Source of the DNA: an uncultured Acidobacteriaceae bacterium
GTDB lineage: Bacteria > Acidobacteriota > Terriglobia > Terriglobales > Acidobacteriaceae
Direction of reading: 5' to 3'
Assembly: GCA_903849645.1 (NCBI GenBank)
Contig: CAINJJ010000034.1
Span: 1-64,000 of the forward strand
Length of the DNA stretch: 64,000 nucleotides
Shown: in pieces, positions 1 through 7,580 of the stretch
Layout: the number at the start of each line of letters is the position of its first letter
Numbering within the stretch: the first letter of the stretch is position 1
The notes under the pieces: generated by a model
What the model was told of the DNA's origin: nothing
What the model saw: the letters and a program-made list of their open reading frames with translations, nothing else
Databases searched by the model: none
Translations under genes and position numbers: made by a program

Positions 1-123
1 CGGGGGAGGAGGGCCGCCTCCGCTACGCTCCGGCGCCCCTCCTCCCCCGAAATGCCCGACTCAACCCTCTACTGGCTCCCTTTTACGCCGCCACAGTGGT
101 TCCCTTTTACGCCGCCCTTGACA
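1..123. mobile_element. Right end of an IS21-like insertion sequence (partial)
   Basis: Positions 73-92 (TGGCTCCCTTTTACGCCGCC) and 97-116 form two near-identical 20-bp units with a 24-bp period and one mismatch, followed by CTTGACA. Spaced tandem repeats of this kind, just inside a terminus ending in CA, are characteristic of IS21-family right ends. The GC-rich palindromic stretch at 1-50 also fits the tail of such elements. The transposase genes would lie to the left, outside the window, so the family assignment is inferred from the terminal repeats alone. A 16-bp piece of the same end (107-122) recurs at 30793-30808. Confidence 0.45.
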
Positions 124-601
124 GAGGGGCCTTAATTCAGGAACTAAACGTGAGCAGCTCCGTCCCGCAGCTGGTCTGGCAGGCGGAAACAAAGGGAGCA
201 CTTCAGTATCGCGCTGGGCGCTTGCCTAGCCTATATCCCGGTGTCCAGTGGTAGGCATTGTCCAGTAGCTGCGCAAACAGTCGATCCGCTCCGCGCTTGT
301 GAGCGTCGCGTCCGGCGCGGCGAGGCTAATTCAAGGCCGCGGCGCTTGATGGCTTTCTGGCGGTGAGGCTTTGGACACTAGGAAGGTCGTGATCTAGAAC
401 ATGCCCAAATGAACCTAAAGCTTTTCAACATTCCTCACGGAAGGTAGAATGAGTTATCACTCATAAATACAATGATATACAAAACCGCAATGGCGCCCTT
501 ACTGCAAGGCAACCTCTGCATAGGAGGAGTGTCTAAGTTGTTAGCCGGAGTAAGGAACTGCCACTGCGTTCTAAAAGGCAGTATTACGACGAGGTGAAGA
601 C
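124..601. other. Intergenic, no gene seen
   Basis: I see no convincing coding sequence here. The last 60 bases before 602 hold a purine-rich stretch (GACGAGGTGAAGA) that could serve as ribosome binding site for the following gene. The promoter of that gene presumably lies in this interval, but I cannot place it. Confidence 0.4.
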
Positions 602-1429
602 ATGATAACTCCCACTTGGATGCCGCTGATGCGGCGTTTCAGTGTCCTTGGTTTTGCTGTGATGATTGCGACCCACACTCTGAGCGCACAGTCAACCCTG
701 TCTCACGACAATGCCTTTCCGACCATCATCCCGTCCGCAGAGTCGAGTTCGCTTGAAGCCACGGGCCCGACCGGCGGGGGTGTGCTGGATGCCGTGCCTG
801 CCGCACCCGCTGCGGGAGGGGCAGGTGCCGGTCAGAACGGCAGCGACAACAAGAGGTTCTACAGCTTTAGTCACATCGCATTCGAGGGCGGTGGCGGATT
901 CAGCGCTCCCATTGGCAACGATACTCCTTACATCACATGGGGTGGCCACTTTATCGCTGGCGCTGGGCTGCACTTCTCACCGCGCTTCACCGTCTTGGGG
1001 GAATTCCAATTCTTGGACAACAAACTTCCTGGCGCGTTTGTTGCCGCAGGGGGTGGACAGACAGGTAACTCGCACATCATATCGTTGACAGTCGATCCGG
1101 TGGTCGACCTGTTCCCGAAGCGGGTCAATAGTGCCTACCTGACCGGTGGAGGCGGCTACTATTACAAATCAACAAACTTCAATGTGTTAGGTGGTTACGA
1201 CTTCTACGGGTACCCGGTGTTTATCACTGCGAACTCTTTCTCGTCGAGCCAGGGTGGCTTTAACCTTGGCTTTGGATTTACGCACCGTCTCGGTGGGGTC
1301 TACGGCGACGGGCAAATGAAGCTCTTCGGCGAGGCCCGCTACATCTACATTCACACTCCCCCGATCACCGAGACCAATGGTTTGGGAACCACGGAATTGA
1401 TTCCGGTGACGTTCGGTATTCGTTGGTAA
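602..1429 (+). CDS. Outer-membrane beta-barrel protein
   Basis: A 275-residue protein with a signal peptide (hydrophobic stretch after an N-terminal Arg-Arg, cleavage likely after LSAQ near residue 30). A low-complexity Gly/Ala/Pro linker follows (about residues 55-80). The rest alternates aromatic, Gly and polar residues typical of small outer-membrane barrels (FEGGGGFSAPIGND, GGGGYYYKSTNF, GFGFTHRLGG) and ends in an aromatic residue (FGIRW), as expected for barrel insertion. The family resembles OmpA-like or opacity-type eight-stranded barrels common in Acidobacteria; the ligand is unknown. The ATG is preceded by GAGGTGAAGA. It appears monocistronic. Confidence 0.75.
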   Translation: MITPTWMPLMRRFSVLGFAVMIATHTLSAQSTLSHDNAFPTIIPSAESSSLEATGPTGGGVLDAVPAAPAAGGAGAGQNGSDNKRFYSFSHIAFEGGGGFSAPIGNDTPYITWGGHFIAGAGLHFSPRFTVLGEFQFLDNKLPGAFVAAGGGQTGNSHIISLTVDPVVDLFPKRVNSAYLTGGGGYYYKSTNFNVLGGYDFYGYPVFITANSFSSSQGGFNLGFGFTHRLGGVYGDGQMKLFGEARYIYIHTPPITETNGLGTTELIPVTFGIRW

Positions 1430-1797
1430 GTTCGCTGCCTGGCGTCAAACGTTTTCTTCAGTGGCGCTCAGTCGAAGCCATTTTCCGAAATCGCTATCTG
1501 GATGTTTCGGCAGCGGCATCGACGACCCGGGCGAAGGATCTGAAAGGAGGCGGTCCGCGCCAGCACCAAGGTGATTTCTGCGCGTCGGGGTTCCCGTTGG
1601 AGACTTTCTAGTGAATCCCTTGGAAGAGTGTTTGCCTCTCGCGTTACGGGTCGAGACTCGTTACTTCAGAGAAGTCACCCGATGGCTCGCATCGAGGGAA
1701 TGAATCGGTACGAACTCGTGCGAGAACTTCTCTTTGTAGGCGTGTTGAACATGAGTGCTGGAGTCGGAATAAACGTGCCGGACGGGAGTCGAGCACA
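1430..1797. other. Intergenic, no clear gene
   Basis: Short open frames are present but none has recognisable domains. The frame of the following gene is open upstream through part of this interval without an ATG, so its true start could lie slightly further left at a non-ATG codon. Confidence 0.35.
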
Positions 1798-2838
1798 ATG
1801 CATTTCGAGAGACAACGTCAGAGAAGCCGCCGCGTCGAAGTAGGTAACGGGATGACATTCGCCACTCGTGTATCTTCTTTTGGCTCTTCCAATTATCCGA
1901 ACCCAGACCAATCTGGGACAAGACCATTCGCGCCTTCAGGCCAGTCGGTAGCTGCCCGACGTTTGTCTTCTGGATCGACGGAGCAGCTGACCTTCTCCTC
2001 CGCAGACGATGCGATCCAGACAATGCTTCATACGCTCGCAAATGAGGACCACGCGTCGCTGTTGCGGATATTGGGACCTGATGCCGACGAGATGCTCTCA
2101 TCGGAAAGCGGTGCCGGCCGACGTGGAAGCAGAGAGCAGATCGTTCCGAAATGGGGAAGAATGTTTCACTTAGCCAACGATTCGAATGGAAGCACGATGT
2201 TCTATCTAGGGACGGGAATCTGGCCAATTCCCATCCCGCTTGTTCGTCGAGGCCCAGTATGGTATTTCGATACCGACGCAGGCAAGCAGGAGTTCGTCCA
2301 TAGGAGAATTGGGGAAAACGAGTTGACTGCGATCGAAGTGTGTCACGAACTCGTGAATGCGCAGAAGGTGTGCTACTTTCGGGGGCTCGACTGCAAAGAC
2401 GGAACCGAGTATTTAGAGAAGCTACTTTCCGATCGGACCAAGTACAAAGGCGGCTATTGGAAAGCAGAGTCAGTTGAAGACAAGAGTCTGCTTGGCCTGT
2501 CTTTAGCTTTGGCTAGCAGTGAGGGCAATATCGAGGACGCTAGTCGAAATCTGCAGCCATTCCATGGTTACTGTTTTCGTGCACTCCAGGGTCTGGGATC
2601 GACGATACACGCTGCTTCCCGGGGCGAGCCGGTGGATAGGAATGTGAGACGCTGCGTTGGGTTTCTGGCATACCCTGCTGCGTATGGATCTTCTGGAGTC
2701 ATGACATTCCTTGTGGGTTGGGACGGTTTCGTCTATGAAAAGGACCTTGGCCCGATGACCGCTGAGATATTAAAAGCAGTCACGCAAGTTACTCGGGACA
2801 AAACCTGGTGGAAGGCAGAAGCAGGAGCATCTCTTTAG
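1798..2838 (+). CDS. DUF2950 family protein
   Basis: A 346-residue protein matching the DUF2950 pattern. An N-terminal FSSADDAIQTML segment (about residues 68-79) is followed by a LGPDADEMLSS stretch. The middle has GIWPIPIPLVRRG, WYFDTDAGKQE and RRIGENELTAIEVC. The C-terminal part has GYCFRALQGLG, FLAYPAAYGSSGVMTFLV and a terminal DKTWWKAEA. Family members are usually secreted and of unknown function. Here no signal peptide is visible after this ATG or the alternative ATG at 1852, so the N-terminus may be wrong, or the export signal lost. No neighbour is close enough to suggest an operon. Confidence 0.75.
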   Translation: MHFERQRQRSRRVEVGNGMTFATRVSSFGSSNYPNPDQSGTRPFAPSGQSVAARRLSSGSTEQLTFSSADDAIQTMLHTLANEDHASLLRILGPDADEMLSSESGAGRRGSREQIVPKWGRMFHLANDSNGSTMFYLGTGIWPIPIPLVRRGPVWYFDTDAGKQEFVHRRIGENELTAIEVCHELVNAQKVCYFRGLDCKDGTEYLEKLLSDRTKYKGGYWKAESVEDKSLLGLSLALASSEGNIEDASRNLQPFHGYCFRALQGLGSTIHAASRGEPVDRNVRRCVGFLAYPAAYGSSGVMTFLVGWDGFVYEKDLGPMTAEILKAVTQVTRDKTWWKAEAGASL

Positions 2839-3193
2839 TCCGGATCGAACGCTGTCCATTCTTGCGGAGTAAAGGCTCAAGCACGACATGGGACAGGTCG
2901 CTCCTCAATTCTTCTTGGATCCTTCGCATCCGGCCAGTACTTAAGCAGAGTAACAATCCATCTGGCCTCACCCTGATGACATGGAACTATCGTGGGCCAA
3001 AGGCAGCGGGGACAGGCGAATGGACAGCGGATTCGGCCTCCAAGTTCTTTGTCAGGGTTGCATCGACAAACCTGCAGAAACGCTGATGAGCCATTGATTT
3101 TTATTACTTTCGTGCCATGCAACAGAGGTTGGAGCAAAGTTAGCCCCATGCAGAACTTTTTCTTGCTTTGTCTGTCTAGCAGAACAGAGGTAC
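2839..3193. other. Intergenic, no gene seen
   Basis: Only short overlapping open frames on both strands, none with recognisable features. It should contain the promoter of the FecR-like gene at 3194. Confidence 0.35.
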
Positions 3194-4153
3194 ATGGCGA
3201 TGATGTCCAGGTTAACGATGATCGCTCTACTCGGCATAGGAGTTCTATGCACGCCAGCATTTGGCGCCAACTCAGCCCGTCCAGGCACGCTGAACTATAT
3301 CGAAGGCGTGGCTTATCTGGGAGGGATGCAATTGACCGAAAAAGATGTAGGAAGTATTGAGCTCAACGCTGGCGAGACCCTTACCACGCAAGAAGGTAAA
3401 GCAGAGATCCTGTTGATACCGGGAGTCTTCCTGCGAGTCGGTGACCATAGTTCAGTGAAGATGATTTCGCCCGACATTACTCTAACGCGGGTGGAGCTTG
3501 TGCAGGGCCGGGCAGGAGTGGAAGTGGATGAGGTCTATCCGCAAAATGATCTCCAAGTCATCGATGGCGGTGTAACAACGCAATTGGTGAAGACAGGCTA
3601 TTACGAATTCGAAGCACAGCCTGCCACCGCGATGGTGTTTAAGGGGAAGGCTGCCGTAGAGGTGAGCGACGGAAAGTACAAAGTAGTGAAGGGCCACCAC
3701 GAAATCGCACTTGCAGAAGGAGCGAGGGAAAAGTCAGTCAACTTTGATGCTCAGGGGACCGAAGACGAACTCTACAACTGGAGCAGCCTGCGTTCTGAAT
3801 ATCTGTCAGAAGCCAACAATCAGATTGCCGGAGACTATGTCGGCGCCACGGGATTTAATCCGGGATGGTATTGGGATCCCTATATGTGGGACTACACGTT
3901 TGTTGGCATGGGGCCTCTCTGGAGCCCGTTTGGATTTGGATTCTACCCACCTTGGTGGGGCGGCTACTACGGCGGCGGGTTCTACGGTCGAGGGCGATAT
4001 GGGCGCGGATTGGTAAGCCGCGGATACGGCGGTCGTGGATACAGCGGCCATGGGTACGGCGGCGGGGGCCGTGGAGGGGGCGGATTTGGCGGCGGTTCTC
4101 ATGGCGGAGGTGGATTTGGCGGCGGTTCTCATGGCGGGGGTGGACACCGCTAG
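3194..4153 (+). CDS. Secreted FecR-like protein with Gly-rich tail
   Basis: A 319-residue protein with a clear signal peptide (cleavage near PAFGA, residue 25). Residues about 35-190 have the all-beta pattern of FecR/FecR-like domains (LNAGETLTTQEGKAEILLIPG, then FLRVGDHSSVKMIS and ELVQGRAGVEV). An aromatic segment (NPGWYWDPYMWDYTF, about residues 216-230) precedes a Gly/Tyr/His-rich tail that ends in two copies of GFGGGSHGGG. Classical FecR proteins are membrane anti-sigma regulators. This one has no cytoplasmic domain or transmembrane anchor, so it is more likely a secreted or envelope structural protein. An ECF sigma gene follows 50 bp downstream on the same strand, which could mean cotranscription. 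Confidence 0.75.
   Translation: MAMMSRLTMIALLGIGVLCTPAFGANSARPGTLNYIEGVAYLGGMQLTEKDVGSIELNAGETLTTQEGKAEILLIPGVFLRVGDHSSVKMISPDITLTRVELVQGRAGVEVDEVYPQNDLQVIDGGVTTQLVKTGYYEFEAQPATAMVFKGKAAVEVSDGKYKVVKGHHEIALAEGAREKSVNFDAQGTEDELYNWSSLRSEYLSEANNQIAGDYVGATGFNPGWYWDPYMWDYTFVGMGPLWSPFGFGFYPPWWGGYYGGGFYGRGRYGRGLVSRGYGGRGYSGHGYGGGGRGGGGFGGGSHGGGGFGGGSHGGGGHR
4082..4141 (+). repeat. Two tandem 30-bp coding repeats
   Basis: Units 4082-4111 and 4112-4141 differ at one base and each encode GFGGGSHGGG, at the C-terminus of the FecR-like protein. Near identity at DNA level suggests recent slippage duplication. Confidence 0.85.
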
Positions 4154-4203
4154 CCTGACGCGTCGTTGACACGGAAAGAGGCCTGTACCGGAGACGATTG
4201 GCC

Positions 4204-4851
4204 ATGGAACAAATAGCTGCTCGATCACGCAGAAATGACTCACAAGCCGGCGATGGGGTTGCCATAGAGGCTTTTGCGGTTGTTGCGGTGACTCATCGCA
4301 AACGGATCTTCAGGTACCTGCTGGCATCGCTGCGCGACGCGGATCTAGCAGAGACGTTGACGCAGGAATGTTTTCTGAGGGCTCACCGCAACTGGCTTCG
4401 TTTCCGCGGCGACTCCAGCGTGATGACCTGGCTTATGCGCATCGCTGTCAACCTGCAAAGAGACTATTGGCGCAACCGGCGGATGCAGTTTTGGCGACAG
4501 ATTTACACGAATCCAATTGACCTCTGCGAGGCCAGCGATTGGCTACCCGGCGGCGAGACTTCACCTGAAGAGCGGTTGATGGCACGTGAGCGGATTAGGA
4601 AAGTGTGGAAGGTCGTCGAGGGCTTAAGTGAGCGGCAGCGAACGGTATTCCTGCTTAGGTATGCGGAAGATCTGGAAATTAGCGAAATCGCCCGTACAAC
4701 CGGCCTACGTGGGTCCTCCGTCAAGGTACACCTTCGGCGGGCTGTATCAAGAGTGCGTTCCGAGTTGGGAGGTGGCGTTGAGCCCCGAAAGACAATATCG
4801 GGGCCACAACCAAATTCAACTGAATCTAGTCGGACTTCATCCGCTGCTTGA
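4204..4851 (+). CDS. RNA polymerase ECF-type sigma factor
   Basis: About 215 residues. Sigma region 2 spans roughly residues 20-95 (RIFRYLLASLRDADLAETLT, then QECFLRAHRNW and TWLMRIAVNLQRDYWRNRR). Region 4 lies near residues 138-190 (LSERQRTVFLLRYAEDLEIS, EIARTTGLRGSSVKVHLRRA). These are the regions for core binding and -10/-35 recognition. The ATG at 4204 is chosen over an in-frame TTG at 4198. No obvious anti-sigma gene follows; the FecR-like gene lies just upstream. The target regulon cannot be told from the sequence. Confidence 0.88.
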   Translation: MEQIAARSRRNDSQAGDGVAIEAFAVVAVTHRKRIFRYLLASLRDADLAETLTQECFLRAHRNWLRFRGDSSVMTWLMRIAVNLQRDYWRNRRMQFWRQIYTNPIDLCEASDWLPGGETSPEERLMARERIRKVWKVVEGLSERQRTVFLLRYAEDLEISEIARTTGLRGSSVKVHLRRAVSRVRSELGGGVEPRKTISGPQPNSTESSRTSSAA

Positions 4852-5185
4852 TGACGGACAGAAGGCGGGGCGATCTGAACACTTGCAAGATGTTTCTAAG
4901 AGCACAGTCATTCTTCCACGGATTGGTGAAGAATGTGAAAGCGATATCGCTGGGTACATCATTGAAGTGATGAAGCTTTAACAGATTGACACGATCACGA
5001 TTTCCACTCACGGTGTCTCCAACCGGCATCGGTCGCTGTTCGGCTCGGCCGCTGATTGGTCGTCAAGCTGGTGCGATGTTCCCTCCTGTCTCGTTGCTCA
5101 GGAAACCCAGAGGCCCTGGCGTGAGAATTCCCCCGGGTGCGCTTCGGAATAGCGTTGGTAGATGTAGCGGAGTAGGTCGTCAAAT
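4852..5185. other. Intergenic before the P-type ATPase
   Basis: No supported gene. Positions 5112-5146 resemble the T-arm and acceptor 3' strand of a tRNA but lack the conserved TTCGA loop and any upstream cloverleaf, so no tRNA is called. The start of the next gene at 5186 is preceded by GGAGTAGG. Confidence 0.35.
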
Positions 5186-7558
5186 ATGAGTGCAGATAGC
5201 GTCGCCAACCTGGCATCGCCGAACAAGCCGGGAGAACCGGCGCAGGATATCGCCCAAGTCGGACTTACGAGCAAGGAGGCGTGCGTCCGTTTTGAGAGGG
5301 ACGGCCCCAATGCAATGCCGGATACTTCCGCTCATCCGTTTCGCAATGCATTGGGCAAGTTCTGGGCGCCTGTGCCATGGCTGCTCGAAGCATCCATTGC
5401 GCTTGAACTTGTGCTGCACAAGTATTACGAAGCTGCGGTCATCGCAGCCTTGCTGGTCTTCAATGCGGCGCTTGCCTACTTCCAGGAAGGGCGCGCCCAA
5501 GCTACCTTGGCCGCTCTGAAGTCGCGTCTTGCTCTCAACGCTTCGGTCAACCGCGATAGCGCATGGAAAACTGTGCCGGCTGCCGAATTGGTAACTGGCG
5601 ACCTGGTAAAGTTGTCGCTTGGCGGCGTGGTCGCCGCCGATGTGCATCTGACGGGCGGGTCTGTGCAATTAGATCAGTCGATGCTCACAGGCGAATCCCT
5701 GCCGATTGAAGCCGGTCCTGGCATGAACACGTTTGCAGGTGCTCTCGTGCGGCGCGGCGAGGCAACGGCTGTTGTAACCGCCACTGGCGCCCGTACCAAA
5801 TTCGGCCGCACGGCGGAGCTGGTTCGCACCGCACACGTTGTGAGCACACAGCAGAAGGCTGTGCTCAAGATCGTGCGCAACTTGGCTCTCTTCAATAGTA
5901 TTGTGATTCTGGCGATGGGGACTTTTGCCTATATCCATGCAATGCCGTGGAGTGAGATCGTTCCCTTGTTGCTTACGTCGATCCTTGCGGCCATTCCGGT
6001 TGCATTGCCGGCAACCTTTACCCTTGCCGCAGCAGTCGGAGCACGCGCCTTGGCAAGGGTGGGCGTGCTGCCGACGCGACTCACTGCGGTGGACGAAGCT
6101 GCGTCGATCGATGTTCTGTGTTCTGACAAGACCGGAACCCTCACCCGCAATGAGCTTTCAGTTCAAAGTGTTCAACCTTTGCCCGGGTTTGATGAAGCCG
6201 GCGTGCTCGGAATGGCGGCGCTGGCCAGTTCTGAAGGCGGCCAGGACTCTGTCGACCAGGCGATTCGTGCTGCGGCCGCTCGCAAGCCTGCATCGAACTT
6301 GCCGAAGTTGGCGGCGTTTGTGCCCTTCGATCCAAGCAAGAAGATATCGGAAGCAACCGCGACCGATGCAAAGGTCGGCGCTGTGCGCATCGTCAAAGGA
6401 GCCTATTCTGCCGTGTTAGCCCTTACAGGCCCCTCGCCCGCCACGACAGCGATTGCGGAGGGGTTTGAAAAACAAGGCTTCAGGGTCTTGGCAGTGGCGG
6501 TTGGCCCCCAGGCCTCGATGCAGGTTATCGGCGTGATTGCACTCAGTGATCCGCCGCGGTCGGATTCAATCTCTCTCATCTCTGAATTGAGCGCCCTCGG
6601 CGTGCGCACGGACATGGTGACGGGGGACGCTCCGGCGACAGCGGCAATTGTTGCCCATGCGGTTGGATTGACCGGGCCAGTTTGCCAGCCCGGAAAGCTT
6701 CCCGAAGGTGTCAAACCGGAAGACTTCGCTGTCTTTGCTGGGATTCTACCTGAAGGCAAGTATGATCTTGTCAAGGCATTCCAGAAGAGCGGCCATACGG
6801 TTGGAATGTGTGGCGATGGAGCTAATGACGCACCTGCGCTGCGCCAGGCACAGATTGGCATTGCCGTTTCCACTGCTACCGACGTGGCCAAATCGGCAGC
6901 AGGTGTGGTGCTCACCGAACCTGGGCTGGGAGGCATCGTTGCGGCGGTAAAAGAGGGCAGAATTACGTTTCAGCGCATTCTCACCTACACGCTGAATTCG
7001 GTGTTGAAGAAGATTATGCAGGTGATGCTGCTCGCGGTGGGCCTGATCATGACCGGACATGCGGTCCTTACTCCCATGCTGATGGTCATCGTAATGATCA
7101 CTGGCGACTTCCTGGCTATGTCGCTGACCACAGACAGAGTGCGGCCATCGCAGATGCCCAATTCATGGCAAATCGGCAGAATTACGATCGCAGGAGGAAT
7201 GTTGGGAATCTGTTTTCTAGCGTTTTCTACAGCAATCCTTGCGGTCGGAAAATTTGAACTACATATGGGAATAGAGGCACTCAGAACGGTTACCGTGGTC
7301 GGAATTGTGTTCGGCGGCCAGGCCGCAACGTATGTAATTCGAGGGCGTCAGCATCTTTGGGGCTTGCGCCCAAGCTTGATGCTCGTACTCTCTTCAGTGG
7401 CCGACATACTGATCATCCCGATGCTTGCGGTCTACGGAATCGCCATGGCGCCACTGCCCATCACGATCATAGTTTACGAATTCTTCGCCGCTCTTGCATT
7501 TGGATTAGTCCTGGACGTGGCAAAAATTCCTGTCTTCGCTCGTCTTCGCATCTCATAG
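5186..7558 (+). CDS. P3A-type H+-transporting ATPase
   Basis: A 790-residue P-type ATPase of the plasma-membrane proton pump (P3A) type, which would expel protons at the expense of ATP. In order: a short N-terminal cation-ATPase domain (NKPGEPAQDIAQVGLTSKEA), the actuator loop with LTGES near residue 168, the IPVALPA transmembrane motif before the phosphorylation site, the phosphorylated Asp in CSDKTGTLT near residue 314, and the hinge GDGANDAPALR near residue 544. The length fits bacterial members of this class. It converges on the alpha-glucan phosphorylase gene with a 22-bp gap. A role in pH or ion homeostasis is likely; K+ or Mg2+ transport is less likely, judged by the IPVALPA motif and overall length. 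Confidence 0.9.
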   Translation: MSADSVANLASPNKPGEPAQDIAQVGLTSKEACVRFERDGPNAMPDTSAHPFRNALGKFWAPVPWLLEASIALELVLHKYYEAAVIAALLVFNAALAYFQEGRAQATLAALKSRLALNASVNRDSAWKTVPAAELVTGDLVKLSLGGVVAADVHLTGGSVQLDQSMLTGESLPIEAGPGMNTFAGALVRRGEATAVVTATGARTKFGRTAELVRTAHVVSTQQKAVLKIVRNLALFNSIVILAMGTFAYIHAMPWSEIVPLLLTSILAAIPVALPATFTLAAAVGARALARVGVLPTRLTAVDEAASIDVLCSDKTGTLTRNELSVQSVQPLPGFDEAGVLGMAALASSEGGQDSVDQAIRAAAARKPASNLPKLAAFVPFDPSKKISEATATDAKVGAVRIVKGAYSAVLALTGPSPATTAIAEGFEKQGFRVLAVAVGPQASMQVIGVIALSDPPRSDSISLISELSALGVRTDMVTGDAPATAAIVAHAVGLTGPVCQPGKLPEGVKPEDFAVFAGILPEGKYDLVKAFQKSGHTVGMCGDGANDAPALRQAQIGIAVSTATDVAKSAAGVVLTEPGLGGIVAAVKEGRITFQRILTYTLNSVLKKIMQVMLLAVGLIMTGHAVLTPMLMVIVMITGDFLAMSLTTDRVRPSQMPNSWQIGRITIAGGMLGICFLAFSTAILAVGKFELHMGIEALRTVTVVGIVFGGQAATYVIRGRQHLWGLRPSLMLVLSSVADILIIPMLAVYGIAMAPLPITIIVYEFFAALAFGLVLDVAKIPVFARLRIS

Positions 7559-7580
7559 AGGCGCCCCCATACATCGTTCT

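Noticed and set aside
4082..4141. Noncoding tandem repeat as a regulatory element
   Set aside because: Both 30-bp units are in frame within the Gly-rich tail of the FecR-like protein, so they are coding repeats.
5112..5146. tRNA-like T-arm and acceptor sequence
   Set aside because: No TTCGA loop and no upstream cloverleaf; the resemblance is limited to GC-rich pairing.
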